From Thozetella sp. PMI_491 (Eukaryota > Ascomycota > Sordariomycetes > Chaetosphaeriales > Chaetosphaeriaceae): a stretch of DNA of 64,000 nt. Position 1 is the first letter of the stretch, and each line of letters opens with the position of its first letter. Both the position numbers and the translations under genes were made by a program. Where the stretch lies: the NCBI GenBank assembly GCA_021432635.1, contig MU270056.1, forward strand, positions 169,934 through 233,933, in the 5' to 3' direction. This document shows, one piece after another, positions 23,011-36,200 of the stretch. Under the pieces are notes generated by a model, which saw only the letters and a program-made list of their open reading frames with translations, was not told the origin of the DNA and ran no database searches.

Positions 23011-25156
23011 ATGGGTTCAATGGCGCTCCCCGCTCACGCGCCAGCCGACATGGCCGAGGCGACGAACCACCCCCCCGAGTCCGACGCCGCCCAGTACTTG
23101 CGCGAGGTACTATGCCAGCCCGAGGGCGTCATGGAGGCCGATATAGATCAGCTTCTCTTCCAGAAAGCGACTGCGTTGGGGATCGAGCTGCCCGACTATA
23201 GAACCACCGCCGACATGTCCGAGGTCTCCGGCGCCGGCATGTCCGACACTGAAGGTTCCCAGCACCACGCGCGCAGCTCATCTACCGTCTCCGACTGCAC
23301 TGTAGCCTCAGAATCGCCCACATCTCCCACGTCGCCGAGCCTGGACGGAACGTCGGTGCTGGCGAGGAAGAGGTCCAGGAGCATCAACTTCGCCCCCTAT
23401 GACAAGTATATCAGCGAGATCGATCCGAACCTCAACCAGCCGAAATTCGTCTACCCTCCACCTCCAAAACCACCCGACCGAGCCGGTAGCATATTTAGCG
23501 TCAGATCACGGAAGAGCATCACGGAATTCAAGAGAAGCATTGCGAGCAAGCTGAGGAAACGGCGCCCCCTCCCGTCCACTGTTGACACCATGTAAGTGCT
23601 CCGGCGCCCTAGGTAGAGTATGCCAAGCCAGACTAATCAGTCGGAGCAGCACGTGTGTCTGCTGCCGTGAGGACTTCTTCAAGGACTCGACCAGCCTCGA
23701 GACTTTGCCATGTGGCCACACATACTGTCGCGAGTGCCTGTCGGTCGTCATCAAGCAATCCATGGCGGACGAGTCAAGGATGCCACCTAGGTGCTGCACG
23801 CAGCCGATACCAAGCAATGTCATCAAGACAGTCCTCAGTCGTGAGGAACAGCTGAGCTTCTTGCGAGCGGTTGCACAATACAGCACGCCATGGGAGACTA
23901 GGATATTCTGCCCGAACTCGTCCTGCAATGAGTTCATCCCTCCCCGGACCAAAATCGACCCCAAGTACCCCTGCCAGGTGGTGTGCAAGCACTGCAAAGT
24001 CCGGGTGTGTGTCATGTGCAAGAGGCGGGCGCACAGGTTAGGGCAGGATTGCCCGGAGGACTGGGAGCTAGAGGCCGTCCTGAAGATGGGCGAGAAATCT
24101 GGGTGGAGGCGATGCTACAAGTGCCGCACGTTGGTTGAGCTGTCACAGGGTTGCACACACATGACGTGTCGCTGCAAGGCACAATTCTGCTACATCTGCG
24201 GTGGCGTCTGGGACCCGGTCGTAGGGTGCCCAAACTTTTGCAATGGAGAAGAAGAACTCGAGCGCCGCCGTCAGGAGGAGGAGGCCCGGCTGCTCGAACT
24301 CGAAGCGGAAGAGGAAGCCCAGAAGGCAGCCGCGGCGGCCGAGGAGGTAGAACGCCGAGAGGCCGAGAGGCGCACCCGAAATAACGATGCCTGCGCAGCG
24401 CTCCAGCAGCAACAGGCAGACGAGATGACTCGATTTAGGATATTTGAGCGCAAGACGAGGTGGATCATGTGGACAGGGTATGCGCAGAAGAAGATGGTGG
24501 TGCTGGAGCGCTATACGGATCAGTACGCCAAGATGAAGGACCGACACAAGAAGACCGAGCAGCATCTCGAGGACCGGCAAATCGAGGCCGAAATGGAATT
24601 GACCGCGACCCTCGAACAGAGCGAGAAGAGCATTCGCATCCAGCTGAAGTATATGGAGGCCTACTGCAACGGGCTCGGCCGCTTTGCTGGTGCCGACATG
24701 CCTACACGCGAGGTCACACAGAAGCATCTCGAGCAGCTAGGCCAGCAGTACCACCTCCGTGACGGTATGGAACGCCGCCATCAGAACCAGATCAACGTCC
24801 TTCGTGAGAAGCAGTCGAAGCGGATGGAAGAGCTCCAAGCCCGCCACAAGAAGGAGCTTGTTGGGCTGAGTGACAAGAAGGAGAATGATATTGAAGACAT
24901 CACGCTTGAGTGCAACAACGAGGACGAAGCGCTGGTGCGCGTATTTGAAGGTCGCAAGGCGAATCTCGTCCGGCGGTGGGAGGTGGCCAGCAAAATACTG
25001 TGCAAGGAACTCGAAAAACTGCACGGGAAGCGCTTCGCGCCCGTGCCACTCCCTGTCTGGCCGGTTGTTGAAGAAGAGAACCCAGACGAAGATGGGGCGA
25101 TGGGTTTGCCTGCAGTCCAAGAGGAAGCTATTCTCGAGGACGAAGAAGCCCTGTAG
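23011..25156 (+). CDS. RBR (RING-IBR-RING) E3 ubiquitin ligase
   Basis: Exons 23011-23591 and 23650-25156 encode 695 residues. The intron (23592-23649) has gtaagt, a ctaat branch site and gagcag; a second in-frame acceptor at 23640 would add three codons but sits too close to the branch site. RING1 starts at Cys196 (CVCCREDFF...LPCGHTYCREC). The IBR domain follows (FCPNSSC...CKHCKVRVCVMCK). RING2 is WRRCYKCRTLVELSQGC-THMTC...FCYICG, with Cys362 in GCTHM at the position of the catalytic cysteine that accepts ubiquitin as a thioester. The N-terminal 190 residues are mostly disordered and Ser-rich. From about residue 390 a long Glu/Arg/Gln coiled coil extends to about 660, probably for dimerisation or substrate binding. 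ATGs at 23020 and 23050 are alternative starts. The orthologue is not identified. Confidence 0.9.
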
Positions 25157-27192
25157 ACCCCCGAGCAACTTGACACAGTTATGGCAGCCAGGCCTCGACG
25201 AAATGAGTAGAACGCTACGGCGCTATCTTACTCGAGTATTCCCCCCCTCCCCCATTTTTCTTTGGTCACAAGCGCGGCGCACACAGCATTGGGCAGCCAG
25301 TTGGGTTGGCGAGCAAACATCTAGCCCGGGGAGCAAGGAGTTTCCAATACGAGACGAGCAGGGCTCACTGGTTGGTGTTGTTATTTTTTTTGTCCCATGA
25401 ACATGGCGCCGAGGTTGTGGGCCAAGGGCACCGATGCATATTGTTACTAGATCTCATTGGCTTAGGCTACGCTATTCATTTTTCCTATGTATGTGAGAAT
25501 GGCGAGAGAAGACGAGGCAGCCTCTCTGCCGGGTTGGAAAGGCTAATGTCTCGTGGATGAGCTAACGAATCGGGTGGGCTGCTGGGATAGTAACAGTTGG
25601 TATGCGATGACTACGTGGTGACGGTGGGACCTGGAATGAGTGCCGAAGCAAAGGCGCTCTGGAGAGGCAGATACCATTCAATACCTAACAACAGCATAAT
25701 ATTGATACATACCTCTACCGTGTTCGGCCCGTGAGCAAGAGCGAGCTGAAGAGCGCAAGATCGGCTACCTGGAACTCGGTGCCAGGAGATTAGTTTCCAT
25801 CGTCCATCGTCCGACGTCTCTCAACTCGGTTTCGTGCCCAGTGTAGGTAAAGGTGGCCGATGAGATGGCTCGCCGGCTCAAATACGAAGTAAGTTATCAA
25901 AATTAAACCAAAGACCGACCTACCGAGCGTTCTCAACACCTGGACCTTGGCGCTGGGACGCTGGGTGCTTTCATGGCGCGGCCCTAGCCCAAAGGTGGCG
26001 TCTCGCTAGGCACTCCTTTCCTCGTGGATTTTGCCATGACAACTTGTGCTAGAGCAGACACGAACGGTCGGCGAGAGCATGGCAACGAGACTTTTGGTCC
26101 TTTGTCCCCCGCGCGGATGCCTCCGGGGACTGGACGGCGTCAAGCCTTCGCGCGCCTTCTTATATTGCCTCTAGACTAGCCCCGACAAACGGTGGGCCTG
26201 CTAAGGAATAATTATACTATGTATGTACATGGACTAGTTAAATTTGTACGCTTGCGCGAGATCGACACGAGGGTGCCAGGCCCACTGCCCGTCGGCAAAC
26301 TGGGCAGGGCCCGGGAGCGTACTGTTTAAGTGCCGGACCCACTCCCTATGGCTGCCCTACCACATCAGGGTAAGTACATCCGCTGTCGTCCCTGGCCTTA
26401 ACAGAGCATAAAATGGCAGCACCTCGAGGCCCGTATTAGTCGGCATCGTCGGTCAACAGAATGCCCAGAGCTCCCACGATCCTGATGCTGTTCTCCAGAC
26501 AGCGCCTTCCACCGAAGCAATCGTGGATGGAATAGGGCCGGAAGGGTGTTTCCAGCATGTGGACGTGTTTTCTGCAGTAGTTGGTATATTTCACCCATAC
26601 CGACCGAAGCATGTAGTCCTCGTAGTCTTGCCGTATTGGTTTCTCTAAACCTGTTGCTTCATAACCGCCTGCCCTGTGCGACTTGCTGCTGCTGCTCGGC
26701 TCCTTGATGACTAGACTTAGCTGGCCGTTTGTGCTAGAGTGTAATAAACCTGCCCATCATAGTGGCACCTCACGGCCGCTTGCGCTTTCCGTCAGAGATC
26801 CATGAGAAGGAAAGTCAGGAAAAAGGAGCAGCATCGCCATATCTTTACACCGCCGTTCTTCTCTCTAATGTAAAGAGCGACGAAGACAGTCAAGCAAAGA
26901 CCCAGAGCTCACGTCTTGATTCAAATACTCGTCCTCCTCGTCCCGACTTGCTCTTCTCTGCATCCTCCTCGAGACCTACACCTTGAACTCAGTCATCCTC
27001 CAAAACATCTCGCTCTGTCCCTTCTCTCCCTTCTACTTTCTTCGATACAATACTATCCAAGCCCAACCGCAAAGACAAGATCGTCTCAGAAATCAGCCTA
27101 TTGCCAGGTATCACCCTCTCCTCTAGGAGTTGCGGTAAGGCTGCGGCATTCATCATCGACGATGTAAAAAGTGTGACTTTCTGATGATCTCG

Positions 27193-27336
27193 ATGGATCC
27201 CAGTGAAGAATTTTCTAATCTACTGAGCCCACCATTCGTCTCTTTTGGGGGGAGTAATGTTGACAAGTGTCATCCATCTGATGGTGAAAGGAGGGAGAGT
27301 ACCGCCTCCATTTTTGCCGAACAATTTTGCCCATAA
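27193..27336 (+). CDS. Possible small ORF, 47 residues
   Basis: ATG at 27193 opens a frame starting MDPSEEFSNLLSPPFVSFGG and ending TAA at 27334-27336. It follows a 150-base CT-rich stretch and a possible short intron-like gtatca...tag segment near 27107-27127, an arrangement like the first coding exon of a fungal gene. No continuing exon was found downstream and I recognise no family. It could be a uORF, a small protein or chance. Confidence 0.22.
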   Translation: MDPSEEFSNLLSPPFVSFGGSNVDKCHPSDGERRESTASIFAEQFCP

Positions 27337-28170
27337 AAGGAGCCTACCTACTAAAACGCTCTAGAATTGGTCACCATGGAGGCGAGACACCGCTTCCTTT
27401 AAGCGACCAAAGGGACGGTAAATTATTGTATTTCTGGGGAGGAGGGCCCTCGATAAACGCAGACAGGCCGTGAAGAGGAAAAGAAGGGAATACGACGGTG
27501 CCCGTAGGTACACAAGCCCCATGGATACAATAGTCCATACCTCTCGCTTACATATACACAATACTGGTCCAACCAAGATCTAAAACATGTTAACAACGCC
27601 ATGTACCGGACTTGAGGCCTCATGCGCTTTATATTTAACGAGAAGAGGCCTACACACATTTTCTCGCTTATCCTACTTTCATCAAACCTTCCACCCTCCT
27701 TAATAAACACAGCCATAGCCGTTCCCATCATAGTTTTCCTATCAAAGCCCCAATCAACCGAGCTTCTGGCAACCCATTCTCCCAAGGGAACGAGCGGGAA
27801 AAAAAGACAAGTCATCGCTGTCATAAGTTCTCGGACTCTTAATCTTCCTCATCGCGCCAGATAAACCGACGAAGGCAATGAAAAAAAAGGTTATTCATCG
27901 TCAGAAGACGAACTGAGAGCCAAAATTGTGTCGCGGACCTACCAACCCTGTCAGGCCCTGGGGTGTTAGAAAAGGTACCCCAGAGCTAGGCAGCCATGGC
28001 CGACCTCTTGATCGTCGGTCTCATGAACGGCTTGGCGTTGGACCGCCACTGCAAAATGGTAGAGAAAAGAAGAAGAGAAGACTCCCACGATGGGCGAGAT
28101 GTGCCGTATATTATAACGCGCTGTCTGGTCAGTGCACGCCAGCAAACTTCTCGAGCCCCAGTATGGTCCT

Positions 28171-28214
28171 GACAGACACCAGGAACGACAGACACTAGGA
28201 ACGACAGAACTAGG
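28171..28214 (+). repeat. Tandem repeat, 16-bp unit, about 2.7 copies
   Basis: Units gacagacaccaggaac and gacagacactaggaac are followed by a partial gacagaactagg. One base differs between the two full copies. Confidence 0.8.
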
Positions 28215-28899
28215 CGGAAGGTCTATAGCTTAGCTCTGATGAGACAGAAAGGGGCTAGGCAAGAACGAGACGATAACGGTACTCGTGGAGAGTCGATAGG
28301 GAGGAGATGGTGGGCAGCAGGCTACGGCGGCCATGACACACAAGAGCGAGCGACGTGCAATGGCTCCTTCATTCTCGGTCTCTCAAGTTGCGGCGGGCGA
28401 CGTCCGGAAGACTCCCCTCACAAGTACCTTCTTTACCCATCCGGGTATATACAGCTCATGGAAAACCAAGTACCTTCCAGATCAGAAGAGAAGAGCCGTT
28501 GTTGAAGGAGCGAGGACCCGAGGGTGGCCGCAGGTATGCTCGGCTAGGAATGTTGTCCGTGTTGGGCCGAATATAGGGGCAGGTATGAGGCAGTCTGGGA
28601 GGGAAGCACCAAAGCGAACTACGGAAAGGAGGAGGGTAGAAAATGAAGCTGCCTGGGTCTTTTCAGCTGGAGGGGAAAGTGCCCGAATTTGCACCCGTGT
28701 TCGCGCGCGATGCGGAAGGACATGAAACTTTATAAAGCTATTGGGGAAAGTAGGCAAGCAGAGGGAGCAATCGATCGGAGGAAGGTCCTACGTTCTAGAA
28801 CGCGAACGGGGAAACTGGGGGCAGCACTAGAGACCACTGTCTTCTAATCTCCTGGTTTCACATCACGTGAATTACTAGTGGTTTGTTCCGAGATCTGGC

Positions 28900-28950
28900 A
28901 GCAATTCTGCCATGTTCAGGAGCAATTCTGCCATGTTCAGGAGCAATTCT
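28900..28950 (+). repeat. Tandem repeat, 21-bp unit, 2.4 copies
   Basis: The unit agcaattctgccatgttcag plus g occurs twice without mismatch and then as a 9-base partial copy. It is isolated in non-coding sequence. Confidence 0.85.
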
Positions 28951-30426
28951 TACCACCTTGACGCTTGAGTGGCAGTATTGTGTGTCTATAGGTTCGCTGC
29001 CGGTGTTAGCAGCCGGGAGCCTTCTTATGGTGGATCACCGCAATGTTAAGTCCAGAATGTATGGGTACACAGTGTTGAAAGCATACAAACTGTGACTAGC
29101 TATTTCTGGCTCCTGCTAAGAAAGTTTCTATGTATCAAGCCGCGGACGCTGAACCTGAACGAAATAGTATGCAGCGTGCACTGTACGGAATACATAATTA
29201 GCTGCACGGTGGCGCCCAGGCGGCATCAAGGCACACCCCTGTCAGCAAGCTCGCCCCTCTGTTTCAGTGGTCCCTTCGAGCGAGGGGCTTGTCGCAGCTC
29301 GACAGTCGTGGTGCTCATCAGCGGCTGGTCATTCGCGCAGCCAGGACCGGGCAACCTTGGCGGCCTAGCGATTGCAGTCGTTGCTTTTCATTAAACCTCC
29401 ACCGGGCTATTGCACCGTGGCGCTGAACCACTCGTTTCACGCGCAAGGTAGGGGGGACGAGCTGTCTGGAGGATCGTCAACAAAGATAGGTAGGCATGCC
29501 TTGGTAATGGTCGCCAAGGACCCTTTCCATAGGCTCGTGAGTTAGCGAGGAGCAAACAAAAGAAGAAAAAAAAAACCGAGGCAAAATATCCGTCCTCGGG
29601 CGTATGCTTCTCGAGAGGCAGAAGGAAGGAGCATTGGCTATCGATTTTCCCCAACAATGCACTCGTAATTGCACCACTGACAGTCCTCGCCTCAAGCTAG
29701 GTCCAGCGCACAAGAAAGTCGTAAGGCGCAGCCTCCTCTCCCCAGTTCCAGATCACCAAGATTCGACGCAAGGGGCCAAATCTAAGCCCCCAAGCATAAA
29801 CCTCAGCCCGGAGACGATCCGATGGAACGCTGGCTCTGCGCTCGCCCAAGGCTAGGTTACGGAGTAGCTCGACTACCGGGAACCCCCGCACCCCCCCCGA
29901 ATCTCGTACCCTAGCCAAGCACCCAGGGACCAGGGTTCATAAAAGTTCTGTGCGCTGAAGCTGAGCTCTCGATCTAGATGGTTAGGCGAAATGCTGGCTT
30001 GCGACTGGCTATCTAAGACGAGGTGCCAAACGTGACAGAGTCAGCAGCGGTCCTCCCTCGAGGGCGCTCCCCTGGTGCATCCTTGCTTGATATGATGTGT
30101 TTTCCCACCTTCCCACCTCCCCGTGCGCTGGGCTGCGACATCGAACGAACGAAGCCAGCATATGTTTGAAGAGTCGGCTATCTCGGCGGTCTCATGTGTC
30201 GGAAGCAGACGGCCTAGAATTATTCGCAAGTGGTCTGAACTTGTTCATCCAGAGCGAATATAGGTTCCCCCATACACCCTCGCCCTGTTTCTGTTTCTAG
30301 TTTTCTTCCACGCCCCTTTTCCATTCCTCTCACTAGTCACTCGCCGGGTAGAATCGAGACCGCCTCAACCACGCACTGGATGCCGGGAGGAGGACGCGAC
30401 CGATAGGAATCCCGACAACCGCCACG

Positions 30427-32273
30427 ATGGAGAAGAACGGGTATGGGCGGTCGACTGAGTCGGACCCGTATCTCGCCACGCTCGGCAGGGTCGAGTCCCC
30501 AGATGCCCTCGTCGTGGGAACAACGCAATTGTTCGAGAACGGCCAGATCCGCTACATTCCCATGCCCACGCCCGATCCCAAGGATCCTTTGAATCTACCC
30601 AACTGGAGGAAATGGGCCGCTGTTGCTGCGTTGTGCTTCTTTGGTGCTCTCGCGCTGGCGGCGGAGGCTATCATCGGCGCCCTGGTACCTGTCTTCGTGC
30701 TCGAGTATGCTGGGATCGATCCCCGCATACTTGCACAGATTGACATTTCGGCCCTCTCGCCCCCGGGCGTGGTCAATTTGAACCCGCTCTCCATCCTCGC
30801 TGGTCTGGGCGGGCCACCGGTCTACCAGGTTGCGCTGCTAGCATCACTCCCGCTGCTCGTGAACGGCATCGCCAGCTACTTACTTGTACCGCTGTCTATT
30901 GCTGTCGGCCGCCGCCCCGTGCTGCTGTTCGCCGGCATGCTCGCCTGGAGCGGAGGCCTGTGGGCGGGCGTCTCCCAGGGCCTGTACTCGCATCTGGCCG
31001 CCCGCTGCTTCCAGGGTCTGGGCGCCGGAGCCGTCGAGGCGCTCATTCCCTTGATAGTGCAAGACATCATGTTCATCCATCAACGCAACAAGGCCATCGC
31101 GAGTATCGGCGCTAGCCAAGGTCTAATAATTGTCAGCTTGGGCATTGCCAGTCCCTTGATCGTCGCCCGTCTCAGCTGGCGCTACCTCTACTTCATCACT
31201 TCGGGCGTTGGCATCCTCGCTTGGGTCGGCTTGATTCTCTTCGTACCGGAGTCCCGGTGGATCCGCACCGACGACGAGCTTGGTATATCCCACCCTTTCT
31301 GCCCGTACATGTATGCTGCCTTGAATACTAATGCTTTCTGTAGCTGGCAAGGAGATCTACAACCTTCGGCCGGGCGAGCACCGGCCACGGCTCGACGTCC
31401 GCGTCTTCGGCCCCCGTACCAATAAAACCGATTTTGGCATCTTCAATGTGCCACAGGAATGGGCGCGTGCTCGTAGGTCTGTGTGGGAGACGGTTAAGAC
31501 GACCTTCTTCCCCAACATTTTGTGGGTCATAACTGTAAACTCCTTATTTGTATCAATTCAAGGCGCCGCCGGCCAGGTCGGCTCCTCGGTCCTGATAGCT
31601 GCTGGTTGGAAGTTTGAGACGCTCGGCTTCGCCGTCGTTCCCATCGTCATTGCCAGCCCCTTTGTCTGGCTGTTTGGAGGTTACGTCGCCGACAAGATCA
31701 GCAATGCGCATGCCCGGCGCAACAGCGGACGTCGTGAGCCTGAGGCGCACCTGATCAGCTTGATCATCCCACTGGCTGCTGGCGTGGCTGGCCCTCTGGT
31801 GTTCGGCTACGCCGCGCAGAACATCAAGACCCTGCCCAGCATCGTTGTTCTGGTGGGAATCTTTTTGATCGGCTTCGCCTTCCTGACTGCCAACACACTG
31901 TTTTCTGTGTACTTGGTCGAAAGCTATCCCGCCTTTGCCGGGTGAGTTGTTGTGCCCCGCATGGCTTCCGCTTCCTCGGAGGACAGACTGCTAACTCTCT
32001 GCTAACCGTAGACCCGTTCTCGTCAACGTATCGTCGTTTCGACTCATTGTCGGCTTCGCTATGTCCTTCAACGCCACGACCTGGATCGAGCAGCTCGGGT
32101 TCCTCGAGAGCTTCGGTATCTATAGCGGCTCCCTGGCTCTTGTTTCTCTCGGCCTGCCATTCGTATATCTCTACGGCAAGCGCATCCGGTCGTGGACCGC
32201 CGGCCAGCTCCAGCCCTCCCTCGTCAAGAAGATCGACGATGACGGTGTCAGCATCATCGGTATCGCATACTAA
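30427..32273 (+). CDS. Major facilitator superfamily transporter (DHA1/HOL1-like)
   Basis: Three exons, 30427-31282, 31344-31941 and 32012-32273 (introns of 61 and 70 bp with ctaat/gctaac branch sites), encode 571 residues. The N-terminal cytosolic motif DPKDPLNLPNWRKW is typical of fungal MFS drug/polyamine-type antiporters. Transmembrane segments are evident from residue 60 onwards. The loop after TM2 has AVGRRPVLLFAGM (motif A-like), and a long loop (about residues 280-340) separates the two halves as usual. The second half includes TVNSLFVSIQGA, LISLIIPLAAGVAGPLVFGY and FRLIVGFAMSFNATTWIEQLG. The substrate cannot be assigned from sequence. It stands alone, with no pathway genes next to it. 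Confidence 0.9.
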
Positions 32274-33285
32274 GTATGTTAAACATGTGGCCGGCCCCTT
32301 GTGATTGTCTGCCAAGGGGGCCTGGGGGGGGGGGGGGGGGGGGGGGGTTCGGGGTTGGTTAAGGAGAGAACATGATACCCTCATTTCAATATTGTCTCAT
32401 TGTAGGATTTATCTTGATTTCATCGCAAGCCTTGTACTCGAGCGAGCACTTTATGGCGTCTAACAATCAGTGCTCGTGGGATTGTATTCTTGTTCCATTC
32501 GTATAAATTTGACGTGCCATTGTACTAGGCAGGCACGAGTTGAACGCACTTGAACAACTCTGCAGCACAAGCGCGTTGACATGCTCCGAAGTGCCCCACG
32601 AGATGTACGTGATGTTGATGCAATGAATGCTACGTGGACCAGAGGCACGACCCGGCAACGGCAGTCATGGTAGATAGTATTGTATTAGCAAGGGGTGTAC
32701 GTGATCATTACGGCAAGATTCTAACACGGCTGCTAGGTCGCGATCCTGAGATGCAAGCCAGCGGACGAGAGCAGCTCCTGCCGGACCACCGCGATTAGCG
32801 AAGGCATGCGACTAGGCATAGCAGCTTCAGAGCTCAACTCTTCTTGTTGCTCTTTTTCCACTCCCCTGCGACTCCTCTCGCCATACCGGGTATATCTGAC
32901 AAGCTCTTACAAGTCTCCCCAGCCTTGGGCTGGGAGGCCGGGGTATCGTAATCATAGAAACCCCCTTCCCTCTTTTCGATTAATACCTTTTCTATCCTTG
33001 CTCTTTCCGGAGCTAACTCCGAACCCAGTCCAGAGGTAGACCGTTTGCTCAACGTCAAAAGGGGAAGAAGGGAGAGGGGACACAAGGCAAAGGAGATGGC
33101 CATGCTTGTGGGTGGAATCGCCCTTGTCGGCAACCCAGCACGAAAGCGTGGCGTCGCAGGGAGTCTACGAATGGGGAGGCTGTGGGATAAAAGGGGAGGA
33201 GGGCGCAGTTGGGGGCAATTCCACCAAGGCGGAGGTGCCGAACGCGCCAGAAGCAAGTGCGGTAGATGATTGCAACGATCTAAGA
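32274..33285. other. Convergent intergenic region, MFS and CCCH gene 3' ends
   Basis: About 1 kb between convergent stops. It begins with a 24-base poly-G tract 50 bases after the MFS stop. No gene is seen. Confidence 0.6.
32324..32347 (+). repeat. Poly-G tract (24 G)
   Basis: An uninterrupted 24-base G run just downstream of the MFS stop codon, probably within its 3' untranslated region. It could form a G-quadruplex in RNA. Length is uncertain in assembly. Confidence 0.85.
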
Positions 33286-36200
33286 TCAAAGGACGACGCC
33301 GTCCAAGTTCAGCACCTTGGATTTGTCTCCAAGAAATTCGGCGCGGTAGTCGATGATGCCTTGGGCTATGGCGCCAAAGTCCTTGACTTTCTTGGCACGG
33401 AAGTTCTGCAGAAGTTCTCGGAGGCCTTTGATGAAGCGTGCCTTATCCTCGTAGCCGTCTGCATTTCCGAGCTCTAGGAGGATGTGGTCATCTGAAAGCA
33501 AGAAAGCCCGGCGTCAGCGTCGACGGGCGTTCCAGGGAAGGATCTTGTTAGCATTCTCTTGGCACTGGAGGGACTCACCGGCAGCTGCGACGCTTCTAAA
33601 GTGCTGAAATTCACAGGCATCACCTTCAGGACACGGCTGGCCATCCAGCTCGTACGGACACATCTCCTGCCGAGGGTTGATCTTGTTGCTATAGGTTAGT
33701 GACTTCAACCCACCTGCGACAGCTGATCGATAGCCGGGGTGGAATCGATAGGCGCGGAAGTACTCCAGTGGGCTCTTGTAAGGCACGAACGTAGAGCCCG
33801 GCCCGGCCGCTTGCTCCTTACCAGACTGTTCCGCCGTTAGCTACACAGGCTCAAGGGTAAGGCAAAGCAAACCAGTACTTCTCCTGGGACGGCTGCCTCA
33901 AGCTCCTGAGCAGCCTCACGCGGTGCAGTCACGCTCGATATCTGACCGGCCCCACGCGACGACTCGTTGGTGGCCAAGTCCCCACCTGCTTCCACATGGT
34001 CGGATGGTCCTAGTTCTACAGCATCGGTGCTGGCGGAAGCGGATTCCTGGTCCGTGGCATCTGCACCGTCCGAGGTCGGAGACTCATCCGGTTCCGAGAG
34101 GTTCGAGGATTCATCGGAAGACGATGACTCCTCCATCATGGCCTCCTCATCAGCTTGTTCCTCGCCGTCGGCCACAGCACCCGGGTCCTGAGTAGGCGCT
34201 CCTTGTTCAGCAACATCGAGCGATCCCGGTGCTGGCGAGTCCGCGTTGGAATCGACCTCTCGCATATCCGTCTGATTGTGGAGGAACCGGGGGGCCGAAG
34301 GATGTGTGCTTGCATGCCCGGCTTGCGGATTTCCTGATTGTTCTTGTGGTGACTCAGTCTCCATAGAGATGTCGCCGGACGACGCCTCATCGGATGAAGT
34401 GCTCAGGTCAGGTGCCACACCTGGCAAACTCTATCAGTATCCAAAGAGAAAACACAAATCGGGACATCATCTGGCCAGAGAAAGGGGGGAGGGGGGAATG
34501 AAGGCACTGATTTACCTTGGTCCTTCTCAGTCTCCCCGGCGGTTTGTTGCACCGGGTCAGTCTCTAGACGGGCTAGTTCATCCGTCAGGATCTTCTTCTC
34601 CGCCATGCTCCGCTCAATTTCGGCGTGCAGCCGAGCCTCTTCGTTGCGGAGTTCGTTGAGTCGGTCTATGTTTTCTTGCAAAGCGCTGTCGACTCGCGGA
34701 AGGTCAAGACTCATGATGCGACCGCGGCGCTCAATTCTTGCTTGATCGCGGAGCCGCATGAACTGGGTCATTTTGGGGAGCTTAGAGGAGCTTGGATCCC
34801 CAGGGGTTTGAACATGGGAGCTATTGGTTGAGACGGCACGCCGCAGCTGAGGGAGCGCTGGGTCGGACTCCTTGGGGTCCGGTGTGGTGGCATACTGATC
34901 CGGGGTCTGGGAGCCAGAAGAAGTCTTGCTGGCCTTCTGCTTGGCCTGCGCCTCGGCCTGCGCGATCCTCTGCTTCATCTGCTGGATGGCCTGCTCCTTG
35001 AGTTCCAATTCGGTCCTCCTCTTCTTAACGTGGAGGCGGTTCGAGTTCGAGGAGCCAGGGCTCGAAAATGGGCGGCTTGGAGTATCCGTCAACGGAGGGA
35101 AATCACGAATGGCGAGTCCCTTGCGTGCACCAGCCTTGTGAGAAGAAGATGCGTCTACAGGGGAATCGTCATCCGTCTCCATCTCCATGTCCTCGTCCTC
35201 ATCCTCGTCCGATCCGTCGCTAACGTCAATGACAAGCGTTGTCTCGGCACGTTCCTGACCAAATGGACGTTTGAGAGGGCCAACTGTGGCCGAATAGTCG
35301 TCAAAGTCGGCAGCCACGGGCCGCTTGCGGCCGTTCATCGGCGCTGTCTGAGGACCCGGCGAGGCTAGGCTGGGGATTAAGGATGGGATTGGGAGAACTG
35401 TCTGGTCCGCTGGCTGGCTTCCTGGCAATGCAGCCTCAAGAGGTTGCTTGACATGGGCCTCGGTGTGGTGACCAGTTGCGGGGTGAGTGGATAGCTGGGC
35501 ATCCGCGCCGGGTTTGGATCCTAACTCTCCCATGGCGCCTTGCTGCGATGAAAGCAAGCTCGAGTTCTTGCCGTCTTGGGGTCGGGGAGATTGTACTGCA
35601 CGCGATTCCTGCTGTTTCTTTTTGAGGGCGGCCATTTTCTGCTGGAGAAGTAGATTCTTATCACTAGCGCTCTTGGGCTTACTTGGCGTCGCAGGAGCTG
35701 AGGACGGTTCTTTTGGTTTGGGTGGCAGAACGGGTTTGGTTGTCCCAGACGCAGCTGCAGCCGCCTTCTTTGCCTGCTGCTCTGCAAGAAGCCGCGCGAT
35801 GCGCTCGTTGCGTGCCTCAGTCTTGTCGGGCTTTTCTGTCAAAGACGAGGTTTGGCCTTGTGTCTTTGCACTCCCACTTGACTGCAGGTTCGAGGTACTC
35901 GAGACGTTTGACGACGACTCGTTTTGACTGGTCTGGGTGCCGTTGGTGTCTTCCTTTGTCACGATATTAAGATGCAAATCGGTGAAGATCTCCCTGATCA
36001 CGCTCGGCTGGATGCCCTCGTCAATGTAATTCTGGTACTTCACGCCCAATGGCCAAAGACGTAGCACTGCTTCCTGGGCTTCTTTCCTGGCCTGGGCAAA
36101 GGAGCCTGGAGACTTTGTGCTTCCGCTGGAGGGTGTTTGGGGAGCCTTGGCTGGTTCGCTCGGTGGCATCCCATGTGAAGAAGCGTTAAGCTGCGTGGCA

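Larger units (their letters stand above)
25157..30426. other. 5.3-kb gene-poor region
   Basis: No convincing gene was found. The sequence is less GC-rich than the coding blocks and has short frames on all strands. It contains a CT-rich stretch at 26930-27070 that resembles a transcript leader, a 47-codon ORF directly downstream (27193-27336), two short tandem repeats (28171-28214 and 28900-28950), and the MFS promoter at its right end. A non-coding RNA or a gene of very small exons cannot be excluded. Confidence 0.6.

Noticed and set aside
27986-28195. Minus-strand frame ending WRSNAKPFMRPTIKRSAMAA after a ttttgcag acceptor-like site
   Set aside because: It looks like a last exon, but no upstream exon or start could be joined and the plus strand is also open in this region.
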